In this document: in pieces, positions 37,565 through 47,432 of the stretch | Position numbering within the stretch: the stretch's first letter is position 1 | How the letters are laid out: each line of letters begins with the position of its first letter | NCBI GenBank assembly: GCA_026192395.1 | Contig: WACF01000002.1 | Coordinates: forward strand, 124,001-188,000 | Direction of reading: 5' to 3' | DNA length: 64,000 nucleotides | From: Proteobacteria bacterium 005FR1 | GTDB taxonomy: Bacteria; Pseudomonadota; Gammaproteobacteria; Pseudomonadales; Cellvibrionaceae | Position numbers and translations under genes: made by a program | Notes under the pieces: model-generated | The model's input: only the letters and a program-made list of their open reading frames with translations | Told to the model about the DNA's origin: nothing | Database searches by the model: none

Positions 37565-38344
37565 ATGCTATCTATTGAAAATTTGGTCGCGAGCGTTGAC
37601 GGCAAGACCATTTTGAAGGGGCTTAATCTGTCGGTAAAACCCGGCGAAGTTCACGCGATCATGGGACCCAATGGTTCCGGCAAAAGCACGACGGGCTACG
37701 TTCTGTCCGGACGGGATGGTTATACCGTGGAAGAAGGCTCTGTGACGCTGAACGGTGAGAACCTTCTGGAGCTTGAGCCGGAAGAGCGCGCCCATGCCGG
37801 CCTCTTTCTCGCTTTTCAGTACCCCGTGGAAATCCCCGGTGTCAGCAATCTGGAGTTTCTGAAAGCGGCAGTGGACGCGAAGTATCGCGCCCAAGCTAAA
37901 GAGCCGATGAGCTCAGCGGAATTCCTGCGTATGGCTCGCGAAGCCTGCAAGCAGGTGAACCTGCCGGCGGAATTTCTCAAGCGCGGTGTCAACGAAGGCT
38001 TTTCCGGCGGCGAGAAAAAGCGCAACGAAATACTGCAGATGTTGCTGCTGAAGCCGAGCCTCTGCATTCTTGACGAAACCGATTCCGGCCTGGACATCGA
38101 CGCACTTAAAATGGTCGCCGAAGGTGTCAACAGCCAGCGCTCACCGGAACGCAGCTTCATCGTCGTCACCCACTATCAGCGCCTGCTGGATTTCATCAAG
38201 CCCGACTATGTGCACGTCCTGTCCGACGGCAAGATCGTGCGCAGCGGCGATGCATCTCTCGCTCATGAACTGGAAGCCCAGGGCTACGCCTGGTTGGCCA
38301 AGGCGCCGGATCAGGAAGCGGTGGGGCAGGAGCGCCCGGCATGA
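37565..38344 (+). CDS. sufC: Fe-S cluster assembly ATPase SufC
   Basis: The protein has 259 residues, an ABC-type ATPase. Walker A GPNGSGKST, the signature FSGGEKKR and Walker B LCILDETDSGLD are intact. ATP binding reshapes SufB and SufD so that the cluster can form. The stop overlaps the sufD ATG as ATGA, so the two are coupled. Confidence 0.97.
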   Translation: MLSIENLVASVDGKTILKGLNLSVKPGEVHAIMGPNGSGKSTTGYVLSGRDGYTVEEGSVTLNGENLLELEPEERAHAGLFLAFQYPVEIPGVSNLEFLKAAVDAKYRAQAKEPMSSAEFLRMAREACKQVNLPAEFLKRGVNEGFSGGEKKRNEILQMLLLKPSLCILDETDSGLDIDALKMVAEGVNSQRSPERSFIVVTHYQRLLDFIKPDYVHVLSDGKIVRSGDASLAHELEAQGYAWLAKAPDQEAVGQERPA

Positions 38345-39636
38345 GTGAGTGGTTGCAGAGCGCCATTGCGCGTGCGGAAACCATGGATGACTGGCTCGCG
38401 CCACAGCGGCGGGAATCCCTCGCTTTGCTGCGTGAAGCGCCCTGGCCCTCGCGCAAAGTGGAAGCCTGGCGTTATACGCCGCTTACTGCACTGGAACGTG
38501 CAGATCTGTCTACTGCAGTGGTCGACACTACCGCGCCAGACGCGCAGCAAATCGCAGGTGTGGACAGCATCGACCTGGTGATTCGCAATGGTCGCTTCGA
38601 AAACCCGATGAAGGAATTGCCAGCTGGTTTGCGTATCACTTCGCTGCAGTCCGCCGACGACGGTGCTCGTGAGCGGGTGAAAGATCTCTTCGGCACTGTG
38701 AAGCCGACCCGGCACATTTTTGGACTGGTCAACGACGTTCTCGCCAGTGACGGTTTGCTGATTGAAATCGATGCGGCTGCCGTCATTGAAAAGCCCCTTC
38801 GGATCGTTCATCTCGTTTCCAAAGGCGCCGACGTACATACCCGTGTACTGGTCAGTGTGGGCGAAGGTGCGCAGGCGGCGGTGATTGAGCAGGTCCAGGG
38901 CGAGCACGCCAGCTTCAATACCAGCTTCGCTGAATACGCAATTGGTTCCGGCGCGAAACTCGAACATTACCGCTTTGCTTTGCAAACCGGCGAAGCGATG
39001 GGTGTGGGCGGCAGCCATTTCAAGCTGGATGACCGTGCCGAGTTGAACAGCACCATCGTCGGTTTTGGCAGCAATCTGTCCCGGCTCGACACCGACATTA
39101 TCCACGACGGGGAAAACGCGCAGGCAAAGCTCAACGCGATCTATCTGCTGCAGCAGAACGAACTATTCGACCTGCATGCAACCGTAGAGCACGCGGTCCC
39201 GCATGGCACCACCGAAGAAAATGTGCGCGGCATTGTTGCGGATCAGGCGCGGGCAGTTTTCAATGGTCGCATTCATATTCACCGTCACGCTCAGAAGACC
39301 GTGGCGGAGTTGAATAACCGCAACCTGCTGCTGTCAAGGAAAGCAACTGTGTTTACCAAGCCGGAACTGGAAATCTACGCCGACGACGTCAAATGCGCTC
39401 ATGGCGCGACGGTAGCGGAGATCGACAAAAAGGCCCTCTACTATCTGCAAAGCCGAGGTATTAGCCGCGCTCAGGCACAGATCATGCTGAACTTCGGTTT
39501 CATTAATGAGCTGGTCGATCAAATGCCCAACGAAGGGTTGGCCGAGTGGTTGCGTCCGCAGTTGCGGGAACGCTTTGCGTCCATGGCTTCCTCCGAGGAA
39601 TTCGCTCCGGTTTCGAGTGAAGCGGGCGAGCAGTAG
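38341..39636 (+). CDS. sufD: Fe-S cluster assembly protein SufD
   Basis: The protein has 431 residues and is a paralogue of SufB. It has the SufD N-terminus (APWPSRKVEAWRYTPL) and the shared beta-helix C-terminal half (NRNLLLSRKATVFTKPELEIYADDVKCAHGATV), which includes the conserved histidine near the cluster interface. It forms the SufBC2D complex with its neighbours and helps bring in iron. sufS follows after 11 bases. Confidence 0.96.
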   Translation: MSEWLQSAIARAETMDDWLAPQRRESLALLREAPWPSRKVEAWRYTPLTALERADLSTAVVDTTAPDAQQIAGVDSIDLVIRNGRFENPMKELPAGLRITSLQSADDGARERVKDLFGTVKPTRHIFGLVNDVLASDGLLIEIDAAAVIEKPLRIVHLVSKGADVHTRVLVSVGEGAQAAVIEQVQGEHASFNTSFAEYAIGSGAKLEHYRFALQTGEAMGVGGSHFKLDDRAELNSTIVGFGSNLSRLDTDIIHDGENAQAKLNAIYLLQQNELFDLHATVEHAVPHGTTEENVRGIVADQARAVFNGRIHIHRHAQKTVAELNNRNLLLSRKATVFTKPELEIYADDVKCAHGATVAEIDKKALYYLQSRGISRAQAQIMLNFGFINELVDQMPNEGLAEWLRPQLRERFASMASSEEFAPVSSEAGEQ

Positions 39637-39647
39637 AGGCAATCGGC

Positions 39648-40886
39648 ATGGGAGCAGTCATTAACAAGCAGGCTTTCGATGTGCAGGCGATCCGTCGGCA
39701 GTTTCCGATTCTTTCGCGGGAAATCGACGGCAAGCCGCTGGTGTATCTTGACAATGCCGCGACCACCCAGAAGCCGCAGTGCGTGATCGATGCGCTGGTC
39801 GATTACTACACCACCTGTAACGCCAATGTTCACCGTGGTGCGCATCGCCTGGCTGACGAAGCCACTCAGCGCTACGAGCAGGCCCGCGACACAATCGCCA
39901 CCTTTGTCAACGCCGCTTCCCGCCGGGAAGTGATCTGGACCAGCGGTACGACGGAGTCCATCAACATCGTTGCCATCGGCGCGGCGCAGTTGCTGCGAGA
40001 GGGCGACGAAGTCCTCGTTACCCAAATGGAGCACCACGCCAATCTGGTGACCTGGCAGCAGGCCTGCAAGCGCTCCGGCGCCAAGTTGGTGGTGTGTCCA
40101 ATTGACGAAAACGGCGAATTGAATCTAACCGCCTTCGGGCAACTGCTCAACGAGCGCACACGCCTGGTGGCATTTCCCCACGTGTCCAATGCGCTGGGTA
40201 CGGTCAACCCGGTCAAGGATTTGTGCCAACAAGCGAAGGCCGTCAACGCCTGGGTGTTGGTAGACGGTGCTCAGGGCATCGCTCATGAGCCGGTGGACGT
40301 GCAGGATCTGGGATGCGATTTCTACGCCTTCTCCGGCCACAAGCTGTTCGGCCCCACCGGGATCGGCGTACTCTGGGGTCGTGAATCGGTCCTGGCCGAA
40401 TGGCCGGTGTGGCAAACCGGCGGTGAAATGATTGCGACCGTTACCTATGAGAGAGCGATCTGGGGCGAGCTGCCGGGACGCTTTGAAGCCGGAACACCGA
40501 ACATTGCCGATGCCATCGGCATGGGCAAAGCGGTTGAGTGGTTCAGCGCATTGGACATGCCCGCGGTGATGGCTCATGAGCGCGCGCTGATTGAGAGCGC
40601 CACCGAGCAGGCGGAAGCCTTCGAAGGGTTGCGCATCGTCGGCACGGCGCGAAACAAAGTGGGCGTGCTGAGCTTCGTGTTGGACGAGGGCCATCCAGCG
40701 GACGTCGGTTTCCTGCTGGACCGCCAGGGAATAGCCATTCGCACCGGCCACCACTGCGCGGAGCCGCTAATGGGGCGCCTCGGGGTGCCGGGAACGGCCC
40801 GGGCTTCATTTGCGCTCTACAACACGCTGGAAGAGGTGGGCGCACTATTCACCGCCCTGCAGAAAGTCAGAAACCTGCTGGGCTAG
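39648..40886 (+). CDS. sufS: Cysteine desulfurase, SufS type
   Basis: The protein has 412 residues, class II. VYLDNAATTQKP, NANVHRGAHRLA, the cofactor lysine in FSGHKLFGPTGIG and the catalytic cysteine in RTGHHCAEPLM on a short loop mark SufS rather than IscS. It passes sulfur to SufE, encoded three genes later. This is the second desulfurase in the same operon. Confidence 0.96.
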   Translation: MGAVINKQAFDVQAIRRQFPILSREIDGKPLVYLDNAATTQKPQCVIDALVDYYTTCNANVHRGAHRLADEATQRYEQARDTIATFVNAASRREVIWTSGTTESINIVAIGAAQLLREGDEVLVTQMEHHANLVTWQQACKRSGAKLVVCPIDENGELNLTAFGQLLNERTRLVAFPHVSNALGTVNPVKDLCQQAKAVNAWVLVDGAQGIAHEPVDVQDLGCDFYAFSGHKLFGPTGIGVLWGRESVLAEWPVWQTGGEMIATVTYERAIWGELPGRFEAGTPNIADAIGMGKAVEWFSALDMPAVMAHERALIESATEQAEAFEGLRIVGTARNKVGVLSFVLDEGHPADVGFLLDRQGIAIRTGHHCAEPLMGRLGVPGTARASFALYNTLEEVGALFTALQKVRNLLG

Positions 40887-40964
40887 AGGCTGTTTGCAAG
40901 CAATCCAGCCACGACAAATTCGATCCGCTTGAGGGTCACCTGTGAAAACGAATGAGGAAAGAGG

Positions 40965-41327
40965 ATGACAGTAGCGACTTTTGATCCCAGCGCGCCGGCT
41001 GTGTCCGTCACTGACGCGGCGCTGCGTCATTTCGAGAAGAAGCTGGCTGCCGACAACAGCTATAAATTGTTGCGCCTCAGTACTGCCCCGAGCGGCTGCT
41101 CTGGCTATCAATATGTCCTGGATATGGTGGATGAAGCGAAAGAGGGTGATGAGCTCGTCCAGGCCGGCGAGCGTGTGAAGTTGGCCATCGACCCGAAAGC
41201 CATCGACATTCTGCGCGGAACCCAGATCGATCTGGTGCGGGAAGGCGTCAACCAGGTAGTGAAATTCAAAAATCCAAATGTGGTGGCCGAATGTGGCTGC
41301 GGCGAAAGCTTCAGCGTTACCCAATAA
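40965..41327 (+). CDS. sufA: A-type iron-sulfur carrier (SufA/IscA family)
   Basis: The protein has 120 residues. It keeps the three cysteines of A-type carriers: one in APSGCSGYQY and two in ECGCGESF at the C-terminus. It would carry clusters from SufBCD to target proteins. The name SufA is chosen from operon position; the sequence alone does not separate SufA, IscA and ErpA firmly. GAGGAAAGAGG precedes the ATG. Confidence 0.9.
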   Translation: MTVATFDPSAPAVSVTDAALRHFEKKLAADNSYKLLRLSTAPSGCSGYQYVLDMVDEAKEGDELVQAGERVKLAIDPKAIDILRGTQIDLVREGVNQVVKFKNPNVVAECGCGESFSVTQ

Positions 41328-41369
41328 CTCATCTCTCACTCAGGCCAAGTAGTCCAGCGGATTTTTTCT

Positions 41370-41903
41370 ATGCAGCAAAACATGGTGGTCACCCAGCGGG
41401 ATTGTCCGGCACGGCGCGTGCCTTCCGGCGAACCGGTGACGATTCCTGGTGGCCAGTTTCTCCGGGTGAACCAGACGCTCGGTGGCAACTACACCGTGAC
41501 CTGGCAGGGCAACATGCTGCGCATCGATGGTACTGATGCGGACGCGATCGGCTATGAAGCGGAAAAGCTGGAATTCGCCGATCCGGGCGATGATCGTATT
41601 CACGACGATCAAGTCTGGCAGGCGCTGGATACGGTCTACGATCCGGAGATTCCGGTGAGCATTGTTTCCCTCGGCCTGGTTTACGGTGTCGACATCGATG
41701 AGCAAAGCAATCGGGTCAAGGTGACCATGACCTTGACCGCCCCGGGCTGCGGTATGGGGCCGGTGCTGGTGAGCGACGTGGAATACCGGGTAGGCAAGGT
41801 GCCGAATGTGAAGAAGGTGGATGTGGAGCTTGTCTTCGATCCGCCCTGGAACCGCGAGATGATGAGCGAAGAGGCGCAGCTCGAGACTGGCCTTTTCTTT
41901 TGA
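41370..41903 (+). CDS. sufT: Fe-S assembly factor SufT (MIP18/DUF59 domain)
   Basis: The protein has 177 residues. A short N-terminal region is followed by the DUF59/MIP18 domain: TVYDPEIPVSIVSLGLVYGV and LTAPGCGMGPVL, which holds the conserved cysteine. SufT supports cluster maturation, mainly under high demand for clusters. It lies between sufA and sufE in the operon. A second ATG four codons inside could also be the start. Confidence 0.93.
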   Translation: MQQNMVVTQRDCPARRVPSGEPVTIPGGQFLRVNQTLGGNYTVTWQGNMLRIDGTDADAIGYEAEKLEFADPGDDRIHDDQVWQALDTVYDPEIPVSIVSLGLVYGVDIDEQSNRVKVTMTLTAPGCGMGPVLVSDVEYRVGKVPNVKKVDVELVFDPPWNREMMSEEAQLETGLFF

Positions 41904-41944
41904 CTGGCCCTTTATTTCAAAGAATGCGAGTGAATAACTGAGCA

Positions 41945-42358
41945 ATGACCTTACCCACACCCGACCAGATAGTGGAAGACATTTCCTTCTTCGACGACTG
42001 GGAGGAGCGCTACAAGTACATCATCGATCTCGGCAGAGACCTGCCGCCGATGGACGAGTCCCTGCACACGCCCGAGCGGCTGGTGAAGGGCTGTCAGAGC
42101 AATGTCTGGATCGACGTGAGCGAAGCCGGTGGCAAGCTTCATTTCCAGGTCGACAGCGACGCGCACATTGTTCGCGGGTTGCTGGCGGTGGTGATGGCGG
42201 CCTATCAGGACCGTCGTCCGGAGGAAATCCTCGACTTCGACATGGAGACGTATTTCCAGCAGCTGGACCTGGAGCGGCACCTCAGCCCCACCCGCGGAAA
42301 TGGCCTTCGGGCGATGGTGGCGAGAGTCCAGGCAATCGCATCAGCGGTGAACAGCTGA
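41945..42358 (+). CDS. sufE: Cysteine desulfuration protein SufE
   Basis: The protein has 137 residues. It accepts sulfur from SufS on the cysteine in RLVKGCQSNVW and passes it to SufB. The C-terminal part LSPTRGNGLRAMV is conserved in the family. It is the last gene of the iscR-suf operon; no strong terminator is seen after it before the ndk promoter. Confidence 0.95.
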   Translation: MTLPTPDQIVEDISFFDDWEERYKYIIDLGRDLPPMDESLHTPERLVKGCQSNVWIDVSEAGGKLHFQVDSDAHIVRGLLAVVMAAYQDRRPEEILDFDMETYFQQLDLERHLSPTRGNGLRAMVARVQAIASAVNS

Positions 42359-42464
42359 ACCGGTTTGCCGGAAACTATCTCCAGCCCTTATTCCATGGCC
42401 CCGATTGGCGCCGCAAGCCTCTGTAAATTCAAGCATTTTGGTCGGACCGGTGTCTGAACCGAAG

Positions 42465-42493
42465 TTGCTGTTACAGGGGCAACTCTATAGAAT
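42465..42493 (+). promoter_or_regulatory. Probable ndk promoter
   Basis: TTGCTG and TAGAAT are separated by 17 bases, about 140 bases before the ndk ATG, in the 272-base gap after sufE. The -10 matches five of six consensus positions; the -35 is moderate. Nothing else is recognised in the gap. Confidence 0.5.
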
Positions 42494-42630
42494 CGGCGGG
42501 TTTTATCGTTGGGGGCCCGGCCAGGCGCGGTGTCGATCCCAATTCGGTAGAAAATTTCCTTTTCAATCAGCTGCTTAGCCTGGATTGCCTCAGGCGGCTG
42601 AAAATTCCCTTGCAAACGCGGAGTATCTCA

Positions 42631-43056
42631 ATGGCGAATGAACGCACCCTGTCTATCATTAAACCCGACGCAGTCGCAAAAAATGTGATCGGTAAAATCT
42701 ATACTCGCTTTGAGGATGCTGGTTTGAAGATTGTAGCCGCGAAGATGCTGCAGCTCAGCCAGGAGCAGGCCGAAGGCTTCTATGCCGAACACAAAGAGCG
42801 CCCCTTCTTCAAGGATTTGGTCGAGTTCATGACCTCCGGTCCGGTTGTCGTTCAGGTGCTGGAAGGCGAAAACGCCGTCAGCAAGAACCGCGACCTGATG
42901 GGTGCGACCAATCCGAAGGAAGCCGAACCGGGCACTATCCGCGCCGACTTCGCTTCCTCTATTGACGCAAATGCGGTACACGGCTCTGACAGCGCCAAGT
43001 CCGCCGAGCGCGAAGTGGCTTATTTCTTCCAGTCGAACGAAATCTGCCCGCGCTGA
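42631..43056 (+). CDS. ndk: Nucleoside diphosphate kinase
   Basis: The protein has 141 residues, the usual length. It balances nucleoside triphosphate pools through a phospho-histidine. [18 protein letters not shown] is the standard start; the frame is open seven codons further but without better signals. The active-site histidine is in [16 protein letters not shown]. It opens the conserved series ndk-rlmN-pilF-rodZ-ispG-hisS. Confidence 0.97.
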   Translation: MANERTLSIIKPDAVAKNVIGKIYTRFEDAGLKIVAAKMLQLSQEQAEGFYAEHKERPFFKDLVEFMTSGPVVVQVLEGENAVSKNRDLMGATNPKEAEPGTIRADFASSIDANAVHGSDSAKSAEREVAYFFQSNEICPR

Positions 43057-43135
43057 CGTTTGTGGTCGGACGAAAAAAGCCCGGCCACCATTTAGTAATT
43101 GCCCGATTCACTCTTGACGACAGAAAGCACGCGAC

Positions 43136-44404
43136 ATGACCTCGATTGATACAACCGCTGTGGAGCTTTCCCCGGCCACCGCGCGACCCAACCTGCTGGG
43201 CATGTCGCAAGGCCAGTTGGAAGAGTTTTTCGTCAGCATCGGCGAAAAGCGCTTCCGTGCGGCCCAGGTGCTCAAATGGATTCATCAGGCCGGAGTCATC
43301 GACTTCGCCCAGATGACCAACATCAGCAAGGAGTTGCGCGGCAAGCTGGCGGAAGTCGCGCAAGTGACGCTGCCCGCGGTTCAGCGAGAGTGGGATTCCG
43401 CCGATGGCTGCCGAAAGTTTCTGTTGCGGGTCGAGGGCGGCAGTGCCGTGGAAAGCGTGTTCATCCCCGATGGCGACCGCGGCACGCTCTGCGTTTCGTC
43501 CCAGGTGGGCTGTTCGCTGGATTGCAGCTTCTGCGCCACTGGCAAGCAGGGCTTTCAGCGTGACCTGACCGCGGCGGAAATCATCGCGCAGGTCTGGCTG
43601 GCGGCTCGCTCGCTCGGCCAGTTCGACGGCGAGCGCAAGCGCCGGGTCACTAACGTGGTATTGATGGGCATGGGCGAGCCCCTGCTCAACTTCGACAACG
43701 TCGTCACCGCCATGAACATCATGATGGATGACAACGCCTACGGCATTTCCAAGCGTCGGGTCACGCTGAGCACCTCCGGCGTCGTGCCGGCGCTGGATCG
43801 CCTCAATGAATTCACCGATGCCTGTCTGGCCATTTCTCTGCACGCGCCGAACGATGAATTGCGCAACAAGCTGGTACCCATCAACAAGAAGTACCCGATC
43901 GCGCAGTTGCTGGCGTCCGCCAAGCGCTACATCGACAATGTGCCGGACAATCATCGGAAAATTACTGTGGAATATACCCTGATCGACGGCGTCAACGACC
44001 GTCCGGAGCACGCCCGCGAGCTGGCGGTGCTATTGAAGGATATTCCCGTGAAGATCAACCTTATTCCGTTCAACCCCTTCTCCTTGTCCGACTACAAGCG
44101 GGTCAAGCCACACGTGATGAAGGAGTTCCAGGACATTCTGATCAAGCGCGGTTACACCACCACCATTCGCACTACGCGCGGCGACGATATCGCGGCGGCC
44201 TGCGGCCAGCTGGCGGGAGAAGTGAACGACCGCACCCGGCGCAGCCAGCGTTATCTGCAGAAGCATTCGCAGGCGGGGCAGAAACAAAGTGCTGATTCCG
44301 ACGTCGAATCCGCCAGCTCGTCTGGCACGGATCTGTCTTCCAACACCGATCTGTCTTCCAACCATAGTAACTCTGGGCAAGTGTTCGCGCGCTCCAGCGG
44401 CTGA
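43136..44404 (+). CDS. rlmN: Dual-specificity RNA methyltransferase RlmN
   Basis: The protein has 422 residues, longer than the usual 370-390. It is a radical SAM enzyme that methylates C2 of adenine 2503 in 23S rRNA and adenine 37 in tRNAs. The cluster-binding motif is C-x3-C-x2-C in [13 protein letters not shown], and the C-terminal methyl-carrying cysteine is in AACGQL. After about residue 375 there is a low-complexity Ser/Asn-rich tail with a doubled DLSSN phrase, encoded by two nearly identical 15-base DNA units near 44332-44360. The tail is not part of the known catalytic fold. Confidence 0.96.
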   Translation: MTSIDTTAVELSPATARPNLLGMSQGQLEEFFVSIGEKRFRAAQVLKWIHQAGVIDFAQMTNISKELRGKLAEVAQVTLPAVQREWDSADGCRKFLLRVEGGSAVESVFIPDGDRGTLCVSSQVGCSLDCSFCATGKQGFQRDLTAAEIIAQVWLAARSLGQFDGERKRRVTNVVLMGMGEPLLNFDNVVTAMNIMMDDNAYGISKRRVTLSTSGVVPALDRLNEFTDACLAISLHAPNDELRNKLVPINKKYPIAQLLASAKRYIDNVPDNHRKITVEYTLIDGVNDRPEHARELAVLLKDIPVKINLIPFNPFSLSDYKRVKPHVMKEFQDILIKRGYTTTIRTTRGDDIAAACGQLAGEVNDRTRRSQRYLQKHSQAGQKQSADSDVESASSSGTDLSSNTDLSSNHSNSGQVFARSSG

Positions 44405-44424
44405 ACGAGCACCAGGAGCGGGTC

Positions 44425-45210
44425 ATGCTAGGTTCCACCTTCAAAATGCTTAAATTCGCCAGACTTACTCTGATCACCCTTTTGCTCGCGGCGGCGACCG
44501 GCTGCGTGACCACCATGTCCGCGGGCGGCAGCGAGGCGGATCTCGACAGCGCGATGCGCACCTATGTCCAGTTGGGGCTTGGCTACCTGCGCGCGGGCAA
44601 TCGTGATTCGGCGCGGATGAACTTCCAGAAAGCACTGGAAATCAACAGCCGCTCGCCAGGTGCCCACGACGGCATGGCCTTGCTCTATCAGCTCGAAGCG
44701 ATGGACGAACTTGCCGAAGAACATTTCAAAAAAGCCATTCGGGCGGACCGCAATTACTCCCGGGCGCGCAATAACTACGGCAGTTTTCTGTATGAAAAAG
44801 GCCGCTTCAAAGAAGCCTACGAGCAATTCGAAAAGGCAGCGTCCAATCTGGATTATGAAGGCCGCCCGATTGCACTCGTGAACCTCGGGCGTACCGCGCT
44901 GAAGCTGGGTGATATAGATCGCGCGGAATCCACTTTCAAACACGCCCTGGCTCTGGACTCAAAGCTGACCATCGCGATGGTGGAGCTGGCGGACGTCTAC
45001 TTCACCAAGGAAAACTACCCTGAAGCAAAGAAGTACCTGGACATGTATGGGCAGAACACTCGGCACTCGCCGCGTAGCCTCTGGCTTGGTATTCGTCTGG
45101 AGCGCATCTTTGGCAATCGCGACAAGGAAGCCAGTTACGCGCTGGCGTTGAAGAACCTTCACCCCTATTCACAGGAATACTTGCAGTACAAGCAATCGCT
45201 TGCTCCCTGA
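44425..45210 (+). CDS. pilF: Type IV pilus assembly lipoprotein PilF (PilW)
   Basis: The protein has 261 residues. AGGAGCGG precedes the ATG. A lipobox (AAATGC, Cys near 27) follows a hydrophobic stretch, so the protein is outer-membrane anchored. The rest is a series of TPR helices (LGLGYLRAGNRDSARMNF, AEEHFKKAIRADRNYSRA, LGDIDRAESTFKHALAL). PilF is the pilotin that places the PilQ secretin in the outer membrane. Location between rlmN and rodZ is the conserved one. No other pilus gene is in the window. Confidence 0.93.
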   Translation: MLGSTFKMLKFARLTLITLLLAAATGCVTTMSAGGSEADLDSAMRTYVQLGLGYLRAGNRDSARMNFQKALEINSRSPGAHDGMALLYQLEAMDELAEEHFKKAIRADRNYSRARNNYGSFLYEKGRFKEAYEQFEKAASNLDYEGRPIALVNLGRTALKLGDIDRAESTFKHALALDSKLTIAMVELADVYFTKENYPEAKKYLDMYGQNTRHSPRSLWLGIRLERIFGNRDKEASYALALKNLHPYSQEYLQYKQSLAP

Positions 45211-45213
45211 TCC

Positions 45214-46209
45214 ATGAACAATGTGAACGACGTGACCGAAAGCGCCAACCAAGGCTTGCCCGCGGATTTCGAAACCCCGGGCGCTATCCTCAAGGCCGCA
45301 CGAGAAAAGGCGGGGCTCGCTGCGGGCGACCTCGCGAGACAGCTGAACCTTTCCGAGTCGAAGCTTTTATCCCTGGAGGAGGACCAGTACGACAAGCTGG
45401 CCTCGGACGTTTTCGCCCAGGGTTACCTGCGGCGCTACGCCAAGCTGCTCGGCCTGGACGACGATGTCATCGTGCAGCGCTTCAATGAGTATCAGGCCTT
45501 GCTGCGCCAGAGCGAGCAGGGCGGGGAAGGCGAGGAAAACAGTACCTCCGCGGTGGCCGCTTTGCCCAGGTGGGCGCTGCCAGCGGCTGTTTTCGTTGTT
45601 GCCGTGGTTGTGCTGACCTTCATCTATATGCGCACCGCTGGCGACGACGCGAAGGGACCGATCGTGGAGCCAGCGCAGCAGGAGCAATCGCAGCAGCGCC
45701 CAGTGCAGCAGATCGAGAACCAGACAGAAGAGCAGCAAGCGGAAGAGCAGCAAATCGAAGAAGCGGCGCCCGAGCTAAACGAGCCTAGTGCAGATGCACT
45801 GCCCGTGCAGCAAAATGAGCCGCTGCAGCAAAACGAGCAGCCACAGCAAGCGCCGGCGGAAAACTCTGTTGCATTGCCTGCCGCCGAACCCGAACCGGCG
45901 CCTGTCCAAACACCGGCACCTGCGCAGCAAGAGGCAGCGCCAGCGACAGTGGAAGTGGCCGCCGAAGGCGAGGACGTACTGTCCTTTGCCTTCTCTGAAG
46001 AATGCTGGGTGGAAGTCAGCAACGCCCAAGGCACCGTTCTTTATGCGGATCTGGCCCGCGCCGGCCAGACGCTGAGCGTCGAAGGCGAAGCGCCATTTTC
46101 CGTGATGCTCGGCAATGCCCGAGCGGTGAGCCTGACTCTCAACGGTGAACTCGTTTCAGTGAATCCGCGAGCCGGCAATCGGACCGCACGACTGACCGTC
46201 GGCGGGTAA
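45214..46209 (+). CDS. rodZ: Cytoskeleton protein RodZ
   Basis: The protein has 331 residues. A cytoplasmic helix-turn-helix domain (about 20-95; [20 protein letters not shown]) binds MreB, one membrane helix spans 119-139 ([19 protein letters not shown]), a periplasmic linker of about 105 residues is very rich in Gln, Glu, Pro and Ala, and a DUF4115 domain (about 250-328; [18 protein letters not shown]) ends the protein. RodZ links MreB filaments to the cell-wall elongation machinery and holds rod shape. It starts three bases after the pilF stop. Confidence 0.94.
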   Translation: MNNVNDVTESANQGLPADFETPGAILKAAREKAGLAAGDLARQLNLSESKLLSLEEDQYDKLASDVFAQGYLRRYAKLLGLDDDVIVQRFNEYQALLRQSEQGGEGEENSTSAVAALPRWALPAAVFVVAVVVLTFIYMRTAGDDAKGPIVEPAQQEQSQQRPVQQIENQTEEQQAEEQQIEEAAPELNEPSADALPVQQNEPLQQNEQPQQAPAENSVALPAAEPEPAPVQTPAPAQQEAAPATVEVAAEGEDVLSFAFSEECWVEVSNAQGTVLYADLARAGQTLSVEGEAPFSVMLGNARAVSLTLNGELVSVNPRAGNRTARLTVGG

Positions 46210-46261
46210 GCGCGCATCAGCAGAGTATAGGAAGCCGTCTCACGCGGCATTTGGAAAATTT

Positions 46262-47377
46262 ATGCACGATCACAACCCGATTAAACGTCGTCAGTCCAGA
46301 CAGATCATGGTCGGCAATGTGGCCGTAGGCGGTGGTGCTCCGATCAGCGTCCAGAGCATGACCAACACCGAAACCACCGACGTCGCCGCCACAGTCGCAC
46401 AGATCAAGCGCATTCAGGATGCGGGTGCGGATATTGTTCGCGTGTCGGTGCCCACCATGGAAGCGGCCGAAGCGTTCGGTGAAATTCGCAAACAGTGCAA
46501 TGTCCCGCTGGTGGCCGATATTCATTTCGATCACAAGATTGCTTTGCGAGTGGCGGATCTTGGTGTGGACTGTCTGCGCATCAATCCCGGTAATATCGGC
46601 AAGGAAGATCGCATCCGCGCGGTAATCGACAAGGCGCGGGATAAGAATATTCCGATACGCATCGGCGTGAATGCCGGTTCGCTCGAGCGCGACCTGCAGC
46701 GCAAATACGGCGAGCCAACGCCGGAAGCGCTGGTGGAATCGGCCATGCGGCACGTGGACATTCTGGACACCCTTGGCTTTCAGGATTTCAAAGTGAGCGT
46801 CAAGGCATCCGACATTTTCATGGCAGTGGCGGCCTATCGCCAGCTCGCAAGCCAGATCGAACAGCCGCTGCATCTGGGCATCACCGAAGCGGGTGGACTG
46901 CGCTCCGGCACCGTGAAGTCGGCCATTGGCTTGGGCGCGCTGCTGATGGATGGGATCGGTGACACAATCCGGGTGAGCCTCGCGGCTGATCCCGTAGAGG
47001 AAGTGAAAGTTGCCTGGGACATGCTGAAGAGCCTGAAGCTGCGCAGCAAAGGTATCAACTTCATTGCCTGCCCAAGCTGTTCACGGCAGAACTTCGACGT
47101 GATCAAGACCATGAACGAGCTGGAAAGCCGTCTCGAGGACATCACCACGCCGATGGACGTGGCGGTGATCGGCTGCATCGTCAATGGTCCCGGCGAAGCA
47201 AAGGTGGCTGATATCGGCCTCACCGGCGGTACGCCCAACAGCATGATCTTTGTCGATGGCCACACCAAGATTCGAATTCCCAGCAGCGATGTGGTGGATC
47301 AGTTTGAAACCGCAATTCGAGAGAAAGCGCAGCAGAAGCAGCGCGAGCTGGATCAGCTGATTGCAAAAGAAAGCTGA
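46262..47377 (+). CDS. ispG: 4-hydroxy-3-methylbut-2-en-1-yl diphosphate synthase
   Basis: The protein has 371 residues, normal for the bacterial two-domain enzyme. It reduces MEcPP to HMBPP in the MEP isoprenoid pathway using a [4Fe-4S] cluster. The N-terminal barrel begins [16 protein letters not shown] and includes [14 protein letters not shown]. Cluster ligands are in CPSCSRQ and CIVNGPGEA near the C-terminus. As a cluster enzyme it depends on the suf genes upstream. Confidence 0.97.
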   Translation: MHDHNPIKRRQSRQIMVGNVAVGGGAPISVQSMTNTETTDVAATVAQIKRIQDAGADIVRVSVPTMEAAEAFGEIRKQCNVPLVADIHFDHKIALRVADLGVDCLRINPGNIGKEDRIRAVIDKARDKNIPIRIGVNAGSLERDLQRKYGEPTPEALVESAMRHVDILDTLGFQDFKVSVKASDIFMAVAAYRQLASQIEQPLHLGITEAGGLRSGTVKSAIGLGALLMDGIGDTIRVSLAADPVEEVKVAWDMLKSLKLRSKGINFIACPSCSRQNFDVIKTMNELESRLEDITTPMDVAVIGCIVNGPGEAKVADIGLTGGTPNSMIFVDGHTKIRIPSSDVVDQFETAIREKAQQKQRELDQLIAKES

Positions 47378-47432
47378 GCAGATTTACACAGACGATGCCA
47401 ACAACAAGCGAAACAGATAACAGGATAATCCG

